IMG/VR virus record: IMGVR_UViG_3300026097_000008
Location: 90,977 to 154,976 of that record
Length of the DNA stretch: 64,000 bases
DNA from: a virus
Strand: one strand, 5' to 3'
Positions within the stretch are counted from its first letter, which is position 1, and each line of letters opens with the position of its first letter. The notes below the pieces were generated by a model. It was not told where the DNA came from. It did not search any database and saw only the letters and a program-made list of their open reading frames with translations. The position numbers and the translations under genes were made by a program. This document shows positions 8,556 through 16,486 of the stretch, piece by piece.

Positions 8556-11500
8556 TTACCCGTAAATTAAAGTTTGAATTAGACTTATATCGTCCATTTC
8601 GGCTTCACTTACAGCTTCAAATGCTCCAGCTGATGTTTGCCATTGATCACCAATCCAAGTTTCCATTTCTCCTGAATCTGTATTCACACGAGTTTGACCA
8701 AGGATTGGTGATGCAGGTCTATTGCTGTTTGAGCCTGTAGGTATTTTGACGGCACCGTCGCCGTCAAACTGATAATAACCGTCGTCTGTACTACTAAAAA
8801 CTAGGGGCTCGTCGGTTGCTGTATTTTGAATGGTGCTACCAGAAACTTTAATGTTGTCAATTATAACACCGCCAGATCCGTCTGGTCTTAATTCAAGATC
8901 AGAATTTGAAACTGTTGTGCTTATACCAAGGCCGTCTATAAGTATATCATCAACCTGTAAACCGTGTATATTAATGCCGTCGCTATCAAAATTTCCTACT
9001 TGTATATTTGCAATATCTAATAATAATGTATCATTTGTTGGGTGGGCTCTTAAATTAGTTAAGCTATTATCTGAGTAAACACCGTTAAAAAATATATTTG
9101 ATGTAGCATATCCTTGAAATAAATTTTTATCAGTATTCAACCGTATTTGAGATTGGGTGAGTGTATCGTCAGGTCCAATTGGTAATTTTAATGCTTTAGT
9201 ACTATCAATAATTAATTGATCTTCAACATCTAATACAATGTCTGTAAGCGAACTATCCGGAGTTGTTTTACTACCTATAGTATTGTTTGTAAATTCAAGA
9301 ATCTCTAAATATATACTTCCAGCACCGGCTCCGCGGAGTTCAAGATTTGAATTAGAATTAGTGGTTGTAATTACATTATCAAATATTTGAATATCAGTAC
9401 TACTGGTCATATCTTCCATTGCAAAGCTATCTGTGATATTAATCGCGCCAACTGTGATAGAGTCAGAGGTTAGATTTTCTCCAGAGATATTATTAGAAGT
9501 AGTTAAATTTTGTGTAATATTCACATCATTACTAAAAAGTACATTTCCTGTTGCACGTATGTCAAGATCAGCGTTTGATATATGAGTTTCTATTATGTTT
9601 GTCTGAGTGCGCACTGTACTATTATCAAAATTTACTGCTTCTACTTGTGTTGCACTTATCCAATCACTGGAATAAACTGTTCCTTGTGTATCAAAGTTAT
9701 TTGTTAATACTAAATCTTCTGTAGGAACAAGTATATTTCCAGTACCTGAAGCACGTAATTCAAAATCTGTATTAGAAGTTGTAGTGGTTATATAATTATC
9801 ATCGATTTTTATTTCTTCAAATTGCGCAATTTGAGCTACGTTTAGATTTTGGGTTATTGTTAAATTTGTAGTAGAAAAATTATTATTAAGTGCAATAGCA
9901 CCTGCAGTTGTTAAATCATTTGTAGAAAGATTGTTTATAAAAGTAGTGGTTTGAACTTGAAGATTGTTAGTAATATTTAAATTTTCATCTTCAAAATATA
10001 TACGTCCGGTACCGTTTGCGCGAAATTCAAGGTCTGCATTTGAATCATTAGTAGTAATTACATTATCAAATAATTGTACGTCACCTAAGTTTGCTTGACT
10101 TCCGTGTACTATATTCCAAACTTTTGTTGGGCTTCCTAGATCAAATTGGAGAGTTTGATTTGGTACAAGATCCTGATCAAAATCTACATTAAAGTCTACT
10201 GTATCCGTTGACTGATCACCTATAGTATTCAGTGTGCCATCAAAACTGAGATTTCCTGTAATATCAAGATCTTTTAAAATATTAGTGCTAGATGTAAAAT
10301 TTATATTTCCAGCCGCACTGTCTATTTCAATATTTCCAGACAGACTACGGATAGTGTTTTCTCTAAAACGAATATTTCCTGTTTCTACTCTTGTGCCGTC
10401 AATAAATGTTGTACTGCCGTTTGTAGTCACGGTCATGCCGCCTAACGAATCAATATCCGCTTCGGTTAAAACTAAGCTTGTTTCTCCTGATTCCTGATCA
10501 ACTAAAAAATTGTTGCCTACTCTAAAATTGCCTAAATGATCTTCTGTTTGGAAATATATTCTACCAGAATTAAGTTCTGACACTTCTTGGCTCTGTATAA
10601 CTCTACTTGGGTCATTATCTACAAACTTGCCGGCGCCTATATAGGCCATGTTGTGTTGTATTAAGTACATTAAACAATCAGAGCCATCTGCTACTGCGCC
10701 ATAATTACCGTACACGTTTGCACTACCAATAGAGCGTATTTCTGCACCATACTTTACAGTACTGCCATCAGTACTTAAATGACCAGTAACTCCGTCGAAT
10801 GCATATAAACCTCTATTCGCAAAATATGTAAAACTGTTAAGCCATTCTACCCTAACACCATTGGTCATTGTAAGGCCGTCCACTCCGGGTGTGATAAAGG
10901 TCACACTATGAAACAACATACTTGCTTCTTCGCTTGCGCTTAAAACATCAGCACCATCTACCAAAGCACCTTTACCTGCGTCGCCGCTAGCAAACCCCCT
11001 AGGATCACTTGCACTAGTTGTAGTGCCTTTGGTGATAACTGTGACATTTTGTATATATGGAGAACGTGTTGTGACTACAGTATTAGGTGCAAAACGGAAG
11101 GCGTACCCGGTATCATTTCCGCTGTCATAATAAAAATCAGTAATAGTAAGATTTTGAACTGTACTTTCACCATTTAGGTGGAAAATATCTTTTGACTGAT
11201 CTGCACTCGTTGGACGTATAAACGTATTCCTGTAATCTTCCCCTACAATATTAACATTAGTAGGAACAACTAGTGGAAGTTCTTCTTCGTATCCGCCAGC
11301 GTATACATAGATTGTGACTGGCCCACTTGTACTTGCATCTGCAAAATCTAAAGCACGTTTTAAAGTTTTAAAAGGACCATTTGGATGATCACCTACATTA
11401 GAATCGTTGCCGTTTTCAGCTACATAAATTATATTTCCTTGCCTACTAGATAGGAAGACCGGTCCTACTGCAACACTAGCAGTTGTAATGCTTTGACCGT

Positions 11501-12116
11501 TTAAAAATACAGAATACAAATCTTTCCATCTTTTAGAAGGAGTTCCTAAAGAATATGTGTTGTTTTGATCAGGTATAATACTACTATTGACATCAGAGTT
11601 TATGATTACAGTATCTTGTGCTAAAGCATCACCTAAAATTATACTTCCGTCAAAAGTAATATTTCCTGTAGCATGCAAACTTCCGGCTATGTTTACATTA
11701 TTATGTACATCAAGTATTCCTGTACCATTTGTTTGTAAATCTAAATTACTATTAGATCTATAAGTAGAAATAGTATTATCAGTAATACTAATATTATCTG
11801 TTTGAAAATTGCTAAGACTAATTATTTCACTTGCATTAAGATTTATATCTCCTGTGAGATTATTAATATTATTTGTATCAATAGAAAAATCTGAAATATT
11901 TGCACTAGTGCTTGCGATTAAATTAATAGTTTTAGTTGTGCCAGAAATATCTGCTGTATTTCCAGGATCGCTTTTGTTGACTCCGATTAATCCGGTGTTA
12001 ACATCTAGAAATAAAAGTTGTGTGTCATCTTGCGTGTTTCGAAACGCTAGATCAATTCCGTTTCTTTCTAAATTAGCGTTTAATAAAGGACCAGATATTC
12101 TACCTACTTGTGCCAT
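8556..12116 (-). CDS. Giant beta-helix tail fibre protein, paralogue (1186 aa)
   Basis: Paralogue of the next gene downstream. The N-terminal GRISGPLLNANLERNGIDLA motif (about residues 5-24) is nearly the same. A pectin-lyase-like beta-helix lies at about residues 230-520 (NIIYVAENGNDSNVG, YIQNVTVITKGTT, DPRGFASGDAGKGA, NSFTYFANRGLYAF), shorter than in the paralogue. Six copies of the SNxDLELRAxGTGxI fibre repeat follow. The C-terminus again carries an RPxxPxxGQxRxNTDSGExExWxGDQW element. The two genes probably arose by duplication and could form heteromeric fibres or alternative receptor-binding proteins. AAGGAGAC lies just upstream and a TATAAATAC late box ends only about 19 bases before the ATG. 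Confidence 0.8.
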   Translation of the reverse strand: MAQVGRISGPLLNANLERNGIDLAFRNTQDDTQLLFLDVNTGLIGVNKSDPGNTADISGTTKTINLIASTSANISDFSIDTNNINNLTGDINLNASEIISLSNFQTDNISITDNTISTYRSNSNLDLQTNGTGILDVHNNVNIAGSLHATGNITFDGSIILGDALAQDTVIINSDVNSSIIPDQNNTYSLGTPSKRWKDLYSVFLNGQSITTASVAVGPVFLSSRQGNIIYVAENGNDSNVGDHPNGPFKTLKRALDFADASTSGPVTIYVYAGGYEEELPLVVPTNVNIVGEDYRNTFIRPTSADQSKDIFHLNGESTVQNLTITDFYYDSGNDTGYAFRFAPNTVVTTRSPYIQNVTVITKGTTTSASDPRGFASGDAGKGALVDGADVLSASEEASMLFHSVTFITPGVDGLTMTNGVRVEWLNSFTYFANRGLYAFDGVTGHLSTDGSTVKYGAEIRSIGSANVYGNYGAVADGSDCLMYLIQHNMAYIGAGKFVDNDPSRVIQSQEVSELNSGRIYFQTEDHLGNFRVGNNFLVDQESGETSLVLTEADIDSLGGMTVTTNGSTTFIDGTRVETGNIRFRENTIRSLSGNIEIDSAAGNINFTSSTNILKDLDITGNLSFDGTLNTIGDQSTDTVDFNVDFDQDLVPNQTLQFDLGSPTKVWNIVHGSQANLGDVQLFDNVITTNDSNADLEFRANGTGRIYFEDENLNITNNLQVQTTTFINNLSTNDLTTAGAIALNNNFSTTNLTITQNLNVAQIAQFEEIKIDDNYITTTTSNTDFELRASGTGNILVPTEDLVLTNNFDTQGTVYSSDWISATQVEAVNFDNSTVRTQTNIIETHISNADLDIRATGNVLFSNDVNITQNLTTSNNISGENLTSDSITVGAINITDSFAMEDMTSSTDIQIFDNVITTTNSNSNLELRGAGAGSIYLEILEFTNNTIGSKTTPDSSLTDIVLDVEDQLIIDSTKALKLPIGPDDTLTQSQIRLNTDKNLFQGYATSNIFFNGVYSDNSLTNLRAHPTNDTLLLDIANIQVGNFDSDGINIHGLQVDDILIDGLGISTTVSNSDLELRPDGSGGVIIDNIKVSGSTIQNTATDEPLVFSSTDDGYYQFDGDGAVKIPTGSNSNRPASPILGQTRVNTDSGEMETWIGDQWQTSAGAFEAVSEAEMDDISLIQTLIYG

Positions 12117-12134
12117 TAAAGTCTCCTTGACACA

Positions 12135-12143
12135 GTATTTATA
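12135..12143 (-). promoter_or_regulatory. T4-type late promoter box
   Basis: Minus-strand TATAAATAC, the full T4 late consensus, in the 30-base gap before the 1186-residue fibre gene. If transcription starts about six bases downstream, the leader is only about a dozen bases, just enough for the AAGGAGAC ribosome binding site. Confidence 0.7.
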
Positions 12144-12146
12144 GCT

Positions 12147-12950
12147 TTATTTGTTGAAATTATGTAGGACTGTTACAGGCTTATCAAGATCAACCGGCGA
12201 CGTAAAAGATAGATACCAACCTGGTAAATATGGTCCGGTGCTTGAACCTACTTCTAGAATAAACCCAGTGCTAGAAACATAGTTTCCAATATTTGCACCT
12301 GATGTGTCTACGGCTAATTCTAAACGTGTAGCAGTTGGTGCGCTTACAACTCCATGACTTCCTGGTGAGCTAGAATCATCAGTATTCAAGTTTTCTAAAT
12401 TATCATCAGTACTAGATTCAACACCACTAACATACACTTGATCTCCGGCGCTTAATCCGTGAGATCCTGATAATTCTATTACAGTTGTTGTGCCTACACT
12501 AATAATATTAATTACTTCTAATCTATTACCAGGATTTTGTGTTAGTGTATAGTTTGTACCAAAAATTTGAAATACATTTTCTACAAATACAAGTATGTCT
12601 GTAGATCCGCCGCTGTTTTGTGGACTAGGGTAATCTGTATCGCCGTTATCTAAAGGTCCAAATAGTGTTTCAACAGCATCGCCTGAGCCAAGATTTTGTT
12701 GTACAATAGTCCTTGGTTCTTTATAACGACCTTTGCGCCAGGCTCCATCTTGATAAAATTCAAATTCGTTAGCAGTTGTATTGTAGCGTATATGACCGTT
12801 TGTAGGATTGTCAGGACGCTGCGCTTCTGTACCTTTTGGTACAAGCATAACATTAGTACTATCTACAACTACCTGGTCGTTAACATCATACTTAACGCCC
12901 TTTCCGTAAATATTACGTAGATTAGTATTTTGCGCTTTTAATAATCTCAT
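12147..12950 (-). CDS. Fibre-associated virion protein (267 aa)
   Basis: A 267-residue protein. Residues about 35-75 (LVPKGTEAQRPDNPTNGHIR...FYQDGAWRKG) are the same GxxxRPxxPxxGxIRYNTxxxxFExYxDGxW module that ends both giant fibres, here placed near the N-terminus. The remainder is beta-rich with a central VIELSGSHGLSAGDQVYVSG segment. It probably caps, joins or chaperones a fibre; this is inferred from module sharing and position. Its start overlaps the stop of the preceding gene by one base (TAATG). Confidence 0.65.
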   Translation of the reverse strand: MRLLKAQNTNLRNIYGKGVKYDVNDQVVVDSTNVMLVPKGTEAQRPDNPTNGHIRYNTTANEFEFYQDGAWRKGRYKEPRTIVQQNLGSGDAVETLFGPLDNGDTDYPSPQNSGGSTDILVFVENVFQIFGTNYTLTQNPGNRLEVINIISVGTTTVIELSGSHGLSAGDQVYVSGVESSTDDNLENLNTDDSSSPGSHGVVSAPTATRLELAVDTSGANIGNYVSSTGFILEVGSSTGPYLPGWYLSFTSPVDLDKPVTVLHNFNK

Positions 12951-13306
12951 TAAACTTCCAAATAGCTAATGGTTGCTGCCAAATCTGTATTACTACCGCC
13001 TACATCAGGCTCTGCAACAAAAGCCACAACATCACCTGCATCTAAAACAACACGCTCTGTGTCAAATGTAAAAGTTTCTCCTGCAGGTAATGTCAGTTGT
13101 CTAACTACGCATGTTCTTGTATTAGACAATGCTTGACCGTTAGGAATTAAGTGTAAATCAAATATTGCATCGTGCGATGCTGCATCAACTGCACCCGGGT
13201 CGTATGTATTACAAACAAGTATATTTGTAATTGCATATTGCGTATCTGCAGGCACAGTTATAATATCTAATTGTGTGGTTGTAAGTCTTTGATTTACTAT
13301 TGCCAT
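12950..13306 (-). CDS. Small virion-associated protein (118 aa)
   Basis: Complete 118-residue ORF with an AGAGGAAA ribosome binding site. The sequence alternates hydrophobic and polar residues in strands (DTQYAITNILVCNTY, GDVVAFVAEPDVGG), suggesting a single small beta-sandwich domain. No catalytic or membrane features were seen. It lies in the fibre operon between two fibre-like genes. Similar proteins in marine T4-like phages are generally virion components, but I cannot name the family. Confidence 0.6.
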   Translation of the reverse strand: MAIVNQRLTTTQLDIITVPADTQYAITNILVCNTYDPGAVDAASHDAIFDLHLIPNGQALSNTRTCVVRQLTLPAGETFTFDTERVVLDAGDVVAFVAEPDVGGSNTDLAATISYLEV

Positions 13307-13317
13307 TTGTTTTCCTC

Positions 13318-14346
13318 TTAGAATAGCATGCTAAAAATTAGTGATCTATTTCTACTTATTAATTCGTCTGATGTATTACTTTTATTTACAAAATAAATCC
13401 CGCTGCCGCCTTCTGCTTGAGTTTTGGAATAAATTTTTACTCCTTCGGTCGGTGCATTTGGATCAATAAATGCATCATCGTCATTTGGTGTTTCAGAAAT
13501 CTCCAAGTTATCGTTTATCTTAACAGTTCCAGTTCCAGGAGATTTTAAAATCAAGTCTTCATTACTGTTGACTGTACTAATTTCGTTATTTTGGACTTTT
13601 ATATTTGCAACTTCTAGTCTGTTTGAATAGAAATTAGCAATAATCGATCCGTCTACTGTAGCGACTATTGTACTCTCAACACTAGTTTCGCTATCATCTT
13701 CAGTTGCTAGTCGTGTGTCGCCTTCTTCAATTGCATCTTGCAAATTCGTAGATAAAGCAAAATCTACATAGTCTACTACACCTTTTGCATTAGGTATAAA
13801 GTCATTATTTAATACAGCCGGCGCAACAATACTACCTGCAGAGTAATTAAAAACATTTTCTTCGTAGTCTGTTGTTCCTGCAACATTTATAGCACTACCT
13901 GGAGTAGTTATATAAAGTGTTCCCTGAGCGTTTATACTGTTAACACTGACTGGTAATAATTGACCTGCTGCATTTTCAAATACAAAACTTCCGTTGCCGC
14001 TAGAACCTCCTGTGACATAAGGAACACTTTCGTCAAACAATAATCTTGCTTCTGATAAACTTCCTCTGTCTATTCCAATTCCTGCTTGAAATCCCAATGC
14101 TGCACTGATACCATCTCCAGTCTGGCCTTCATTAAGTGTAATAATATTATCTGCGATTGTAGTGACGGTAGATTCAACAGTAGTAGTGATACCTTTAACT
14201 TCTAAGTCTCCGGTTATCACTACTTTTCCTCTGTCGGTAGTATAGCCTCCAGTAGTGTCAAGTGTAATCAATCCTCCAGAAGCATCTGATGGATTGTCCA
14301 CTACAATTTTATAATTGCCGTCTTTTACTCTAACTACTCTTGACAT
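13318..14346 (-). CDS. Fibre-like structural protein (342 aa)
   Basis: A 342-residue protein. The central part (residues about 45-75, VITGDLEVKGITTTVESTVT and ADNIITLNEGQTG) is typical of phage fibre shafts, and residues about 255-280 contain one copy of the NEISTVNSNEDLILKSPGTG repeat found six times in each giant fibre. It is therefore a short member of the same fibre family, lacking the beta-helix domain. The start is preceded by AAGGGT. It is probably a proximal or short fibre segment; the partner is unknown. Confidence 0.7.
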   Translation of the reverse strand: MSRVVRVKDGNYKIVVDNPSDASGGLITLDTTGGYTTDRGKVVITGDLEVKGITTTVESTVTTIADNIITLNEGQTGDGISAALGFQAGIGIDRGSLSEARLLFDESVPYVTGGSSGNGSFVFENAAGQLLPVSVNSINAQGTLYITTPGSAINVAGTTDYEENVFNYSAGSIVAPAVLNNDFIPNAKGVVDYVDFALSTNLQDAIEEGDTRLATEDDSETSVESTIVATVDGSIIANFYSNRLEVANIKVQNNEISTVNSNEDLILKSPGTGTVKINDNLEISETPNDDDAFIDPNAPTEGVKIYSKTQAEGGSGIYFVNKSNTSDELISRNRSLIFSMLF

Positions 14347-14358
14347 TGATTACCCTTA

Positions 14359-14844
14359 TTAGATTGCTGTAAGAATAAGCACGTTTTCAGCAGAGTCGTT
14401 ATCAACATACCAAGTATACTGGTTGTCGTCGAACCCTGTAATCTTACGTCCTGAAATTTTCTTTACAAAGACTTGAGTTCCTGAATCAGTTCCTACAAAT
14501 CCACGTAGTACCATTTCGTTATTACCAATGCCCGACGACCCGTCATCATCCACAAGTTTACATACTCCTACGCCGTTAGCTTCTGAATATACTTTGAATC
14601 TACGAGCACCTTTTTGTTGTAAAATATAGCAACTGTTTGGTCCATCATCTTGCACATCTACCGCTGCTGTGCTTGAAACTTTAGCTTTGTACACTGGAAT
14701 GTTATATCCTTTTTGACGATCTGTGCTTGCAGATGTAGTATCAAATCCGTGGATATTACGGCCGTCTCCTGTATCAGGGTATCCTGATGTGCTTGTTGTT
14801 GATCCTAGTGGACCGAAGTTCTTTTTACCTAGTGGTCTTCCCAT
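14359..14844 (-). CDS. Probable head or virion decoration protein downstream of gp23 (161 aa)
   Basis: A 161-residue protein beginning MGRPLGKKNFGPLG, followed by a Ser/Thr/Gly-rich linker and a beta-rich C-terminal half (CYILQQKGARRFKVYSE, VLRGFVGTDSGTQVFVKKI). No known motif was found. It is the first gene after the major capsid gene on the same strand but is separated from it by a terminator and an RNA element, and has its own late box at 14939-14946 and a strong AAAAGGAGAAAA ribosome binding site. Independent strong late expression next to gp23 suggests an abundant virion protein, possibly capsid decoration. That is inference. Confidence 0.55.
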   Translation of the reverse strand: MGRPLGKKNFGPLGSTTSTSGYPDTGDGRNIHGFDTTSASTDRQKGYNIPVYKAKVSSTAAVDVQDDGPNSCYILQQKGARRFKVYSEANGVGVCKLVDDDGSSGIGNNEMVLRGFVGTDSGTQVFVKKISGRKITGFDDNQYTWYVDNDSAENVLILTAI

Positions 14845-14938
14845 TTGTTTTCTCCTTTTTAAGAAGTCCGATGCAGGTTCTAGCTGCTACGCTGTGGGTA
14901 CAGCATAAGTCCGCCTCGCGGCACACTATCTGACATAT

Positions 14939-14946
14939 GTATTTAT
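14939..14946 (-). promoter_or_regulatory. T4-type late promoter box
   Basis: Minus-strand ATAAATAC, just downstream of the RNA terminator at 14957-14988 and 95 bases before the 161-residue gene. The leader between them has a CCGC-GAG-GCGG hairpin and a strong ribosome binding site. Confidence 0.65.
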
Positions 14947-14954
14947 CAAAAGAG

Positions 14955-15199
14955 AAAAAAGCCCGACACAGTTAAGCATCGGGCTTTATAAAAAAGTGGG
15001 TGAAGGACTTGGGTTTACCTCCAACTAAGCGCCTAGATACCTTTCATCGTTAACACTTAGAACCTTGCTCTGTCTAGTATGACAGTGTGCGTACTCCTAG
15101 TCTCCTAAGTCTACGCCGGGCACTACCCCTAACAAGTGCGCTTATCCTCTCTAGAAACAGGATTATTAGCGCCAACCCTTGTAACAACGTCTTGCTACA
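14955..15199 (-). ncRNA. Candidate structured small RNA (about 245 nt), unassigned family
   Basis: A gene-free stretch lies between its own sigma70-type promoter and an intrinsic terminator. On the minus strand I can draw, in order: P1 15180-15199 (TGTAGCAA / TTGTTACA, loop GACG), starting at the predicted +1; P2 15138-15172 (GCGCT / AGCGC, inner ATCCT / AGGAT); P3 15089-15116 (GCGTA / TACGC, a GA/AG internal loop, CTTAG / CTAGG capped by GAGA, a GNRA tetraloop); P4 15070-15085 (CTGTC / GACAG); P5 15025-15060 (CTAAGTG / CGCTTAG); P6 15002-15022 (GGAGG / CCTTC); then the terminator. G-U pairs in P1, P3, P5 and P6 become A-C mismatches on the plus strand, so the RNA is read from the minus strand. 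I do not recognise a known family. Function is unknown; an early regulatory RNA is the simplest guess. Confidence 0.65.
14957..14988 (-). terminator. Intrinsic terminator of the structured RNA
   Basis: Minus-strand hairpin with an eight-base stem AAGCCCGA / TCGGGCTT (14979-14986 pairing with 14959-14966), followed by TTTT and a pyrimidine-rich run. It ends the transcript from the sigma70 promoter at 15206-15233 and insulates the next late unit. Confidence 0.8.
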
Positions 15200-15205
15200 G
15201 TAATA

Positions 15206-15233
15206 ATAATAACATCACTGCAACAAATGTCAA
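15206..15233 (-). promoter_or_regulatory. sigma70-type promoter of the structured RNA
   Basis: Minus-strand TTGACA at 15228-15233, a 16-base spacer, and TATTAT at 15206-15211. The predicted start is near 15199, exactly where stem P1 of the RNA begins. It lies downstream of the gp23 terminator, so the RNA would be transcribed independently of the capsid gene. Confidence 0.7.
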
Positions 15234-15255
15234 CCACTTTTTTTAAAAAAGTCAT

Positions 15256-15283
15256 AAAAAAAGGCCCCGTAGGGCCTTTTTCT
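15256..15283 (-). terminator. Intrinsic terminator of the gp23 transcript
   Basis: Hairpin AAAAAGGCCC / GGGCCTTTTT (15258-15267 with 15272-15281), loop of four bases, followed on the minus strand by a run of T. It lies 22 bases after the capsid gene stop. Confidence 0.85.
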
Positions 15284-15304
15284 TGTTGTCGTTCTAAGTT
15301 AAAC

Positions 15305-16474
15305 TTAGCTGAATGACAAGTTCCCAGTTGTAACTGTGATCTCGTCTAGGTAGTCAGCTGCATTACCTAGTGACGATGCTGTGTTTGATAGCTCAACATA
15401 ACCATAACGTGTCATGAATGATACGACTGGCTCAAATGTTGATGGATCTAGTACAACACCACTGCTCATCAATGGAATGTATGGGCAGTAGAACGCTGCT
15501 GCGTCTGATTCTGAAGTACCTTTGTACCCAACAAGAATGTTGTCATCAGATGCATATGTGTTTACATACACTTTCATTGCATTGTTCAATGTACCAACCA
15601 TCTTAGTGTTAGTTGGTGCTTCGAATGTACCTTCTGTTGTACGTGCAAACGCTGAAGTAGTTGCTGACTGTAGGATTGTTAACACTGTTGGTGAAACAAC
15701 TGCCCAATTACCAGCACCACGACGTGTACGCTGTGCGATACGGTTTGCTGCGCGGTTCATAAGAACTGCTAGAGCAGCATGCTCGTCGCCAACGAATGTT
15801 GCAGTACCACTTACTGCTGCCTGATCGTATGTATCAGTTGCACCAGCTAGTGTGAATAGTGAAGCAAGTACTTCTTGGTCGATTTCAGCAGTAATCTCTT
15901 GAGCAAGTGCTGCCATGATTTCTGCTTCTACGTCGATGCCGTGCTGCGACTGAGCGTCTTGTGCAGACTCAAAAGTCCAACGTGCGCTTAGTTTACGAGT
16001 CTTAGCTTCAACTGTTTGCTTCAAGATTTGAATGCTTAGTCTGTTTCCAGCTGCACCTTCTAGTGCTGCTGTTGCATCAGCTTTAGCAGTTGTAGCATTA
16101 CCCGAGTATGCTTCTGCAATCTTGAATGGGCTTAGAGCCTCTTCGCCTGCTACTGCGCCGCTTGCGTCTGAGCCAGCTGTGTCCGAATAACGAACACGTA
16201 ATGTGTGGATTTGACCCACAGGACCAGTCATAGGCTGAACACCTACAAGCTCGTTTGCAATGACTGTTGGCATTACACGACGAATAACTGGAAGAATAAC
16301 ACGGTTAAGTGTTGCGATATTACCGGCAGAGGTAGCACCAGCTGTAGCAGTCTCTGCGAGATACGAGCGAGTATTCTCTAGAGTAGTTGCCATAACAGAT
16401 TTCTTTGTGCCTTGTAGGCCTTCAAGTAGAGCTGTTTTGGTGTCCTGCCAGCGACTTTCTAGTAGTTCTGACAT
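15305..16474 (-). CDS. gp23: Major capsid protein gp23
   Basis: T4-type major capsid protein, 389 residues (T4 gp23 is about 520). Recognised from the N-terminal LNRVILPVIRRVMPTVIANE and GPVGQIHTLRVRYSD segments and the overall HK97-fold layout. An LAE motif at residues 39-41 fits the gp21 protease consensus, so the first 41 residues are probably removed, leaving about 348. It assembles around the gp22 scaffold on the gp20 portal. It follows gp22 after 12 bases with an AAAGGAGAT ribosome binding site and ends in a strong terminator, as expected for the most abundant virion protein. No clear late box is directly upstream; it may be transcribed from a more distant start, or from the TTATAAAAGG sequence just before the gene. 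Confidence 0.95.
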   Translation of the reverse strand: MSELLESRWQDTKTALLEGLQGTKKSVMATTLENTRSYLAETATAGATSAGNIATLNRVILPVIRRVMPTVIANELVGVQPMTGPVGQIHTLRVRYSDTAGSDASGAVAGEEALSPFKIAEAYSGNATTAKADATAALEGAAGNRLSIQILKQTVEAKTRKLSARWTFESAQDAQSQHGIDVEAEIMAALAQEITAEIDQEVLASLFTLAGATDTYDQAAVSGTATFVGDEHAALAVLMNRAANRIAQRTRRGAGNWAVVSPTVLTILQSATTSAFARTTEGTFEAPTNTKMVGTLNNAMKVYVNTYASDDNILVGYKGTSESDAAAFYCPYIPLMSSGVVLDPSTFEPVVSFMTRYGYVELSNTASSLGNAADYLDEITVTTGNLSFS

Positions 16475-16486
16475 AATTATCTCCTT

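Noticed and set aside
4369-12116. Regularly spaced repeats as a CRISPR array
   Set aside because: The repeats are degenerate, in frame and encode a fibre motif; there are no identical direct repeats with unique spacers.
15233-15252. ACTTTTTTT/AAAAAAGT palindrome as an extra terminator
   Set aside because: It is an A/T-only stem next to the much stronger GC hairpin terminator at 15256-15283, so a separate role is not supported.
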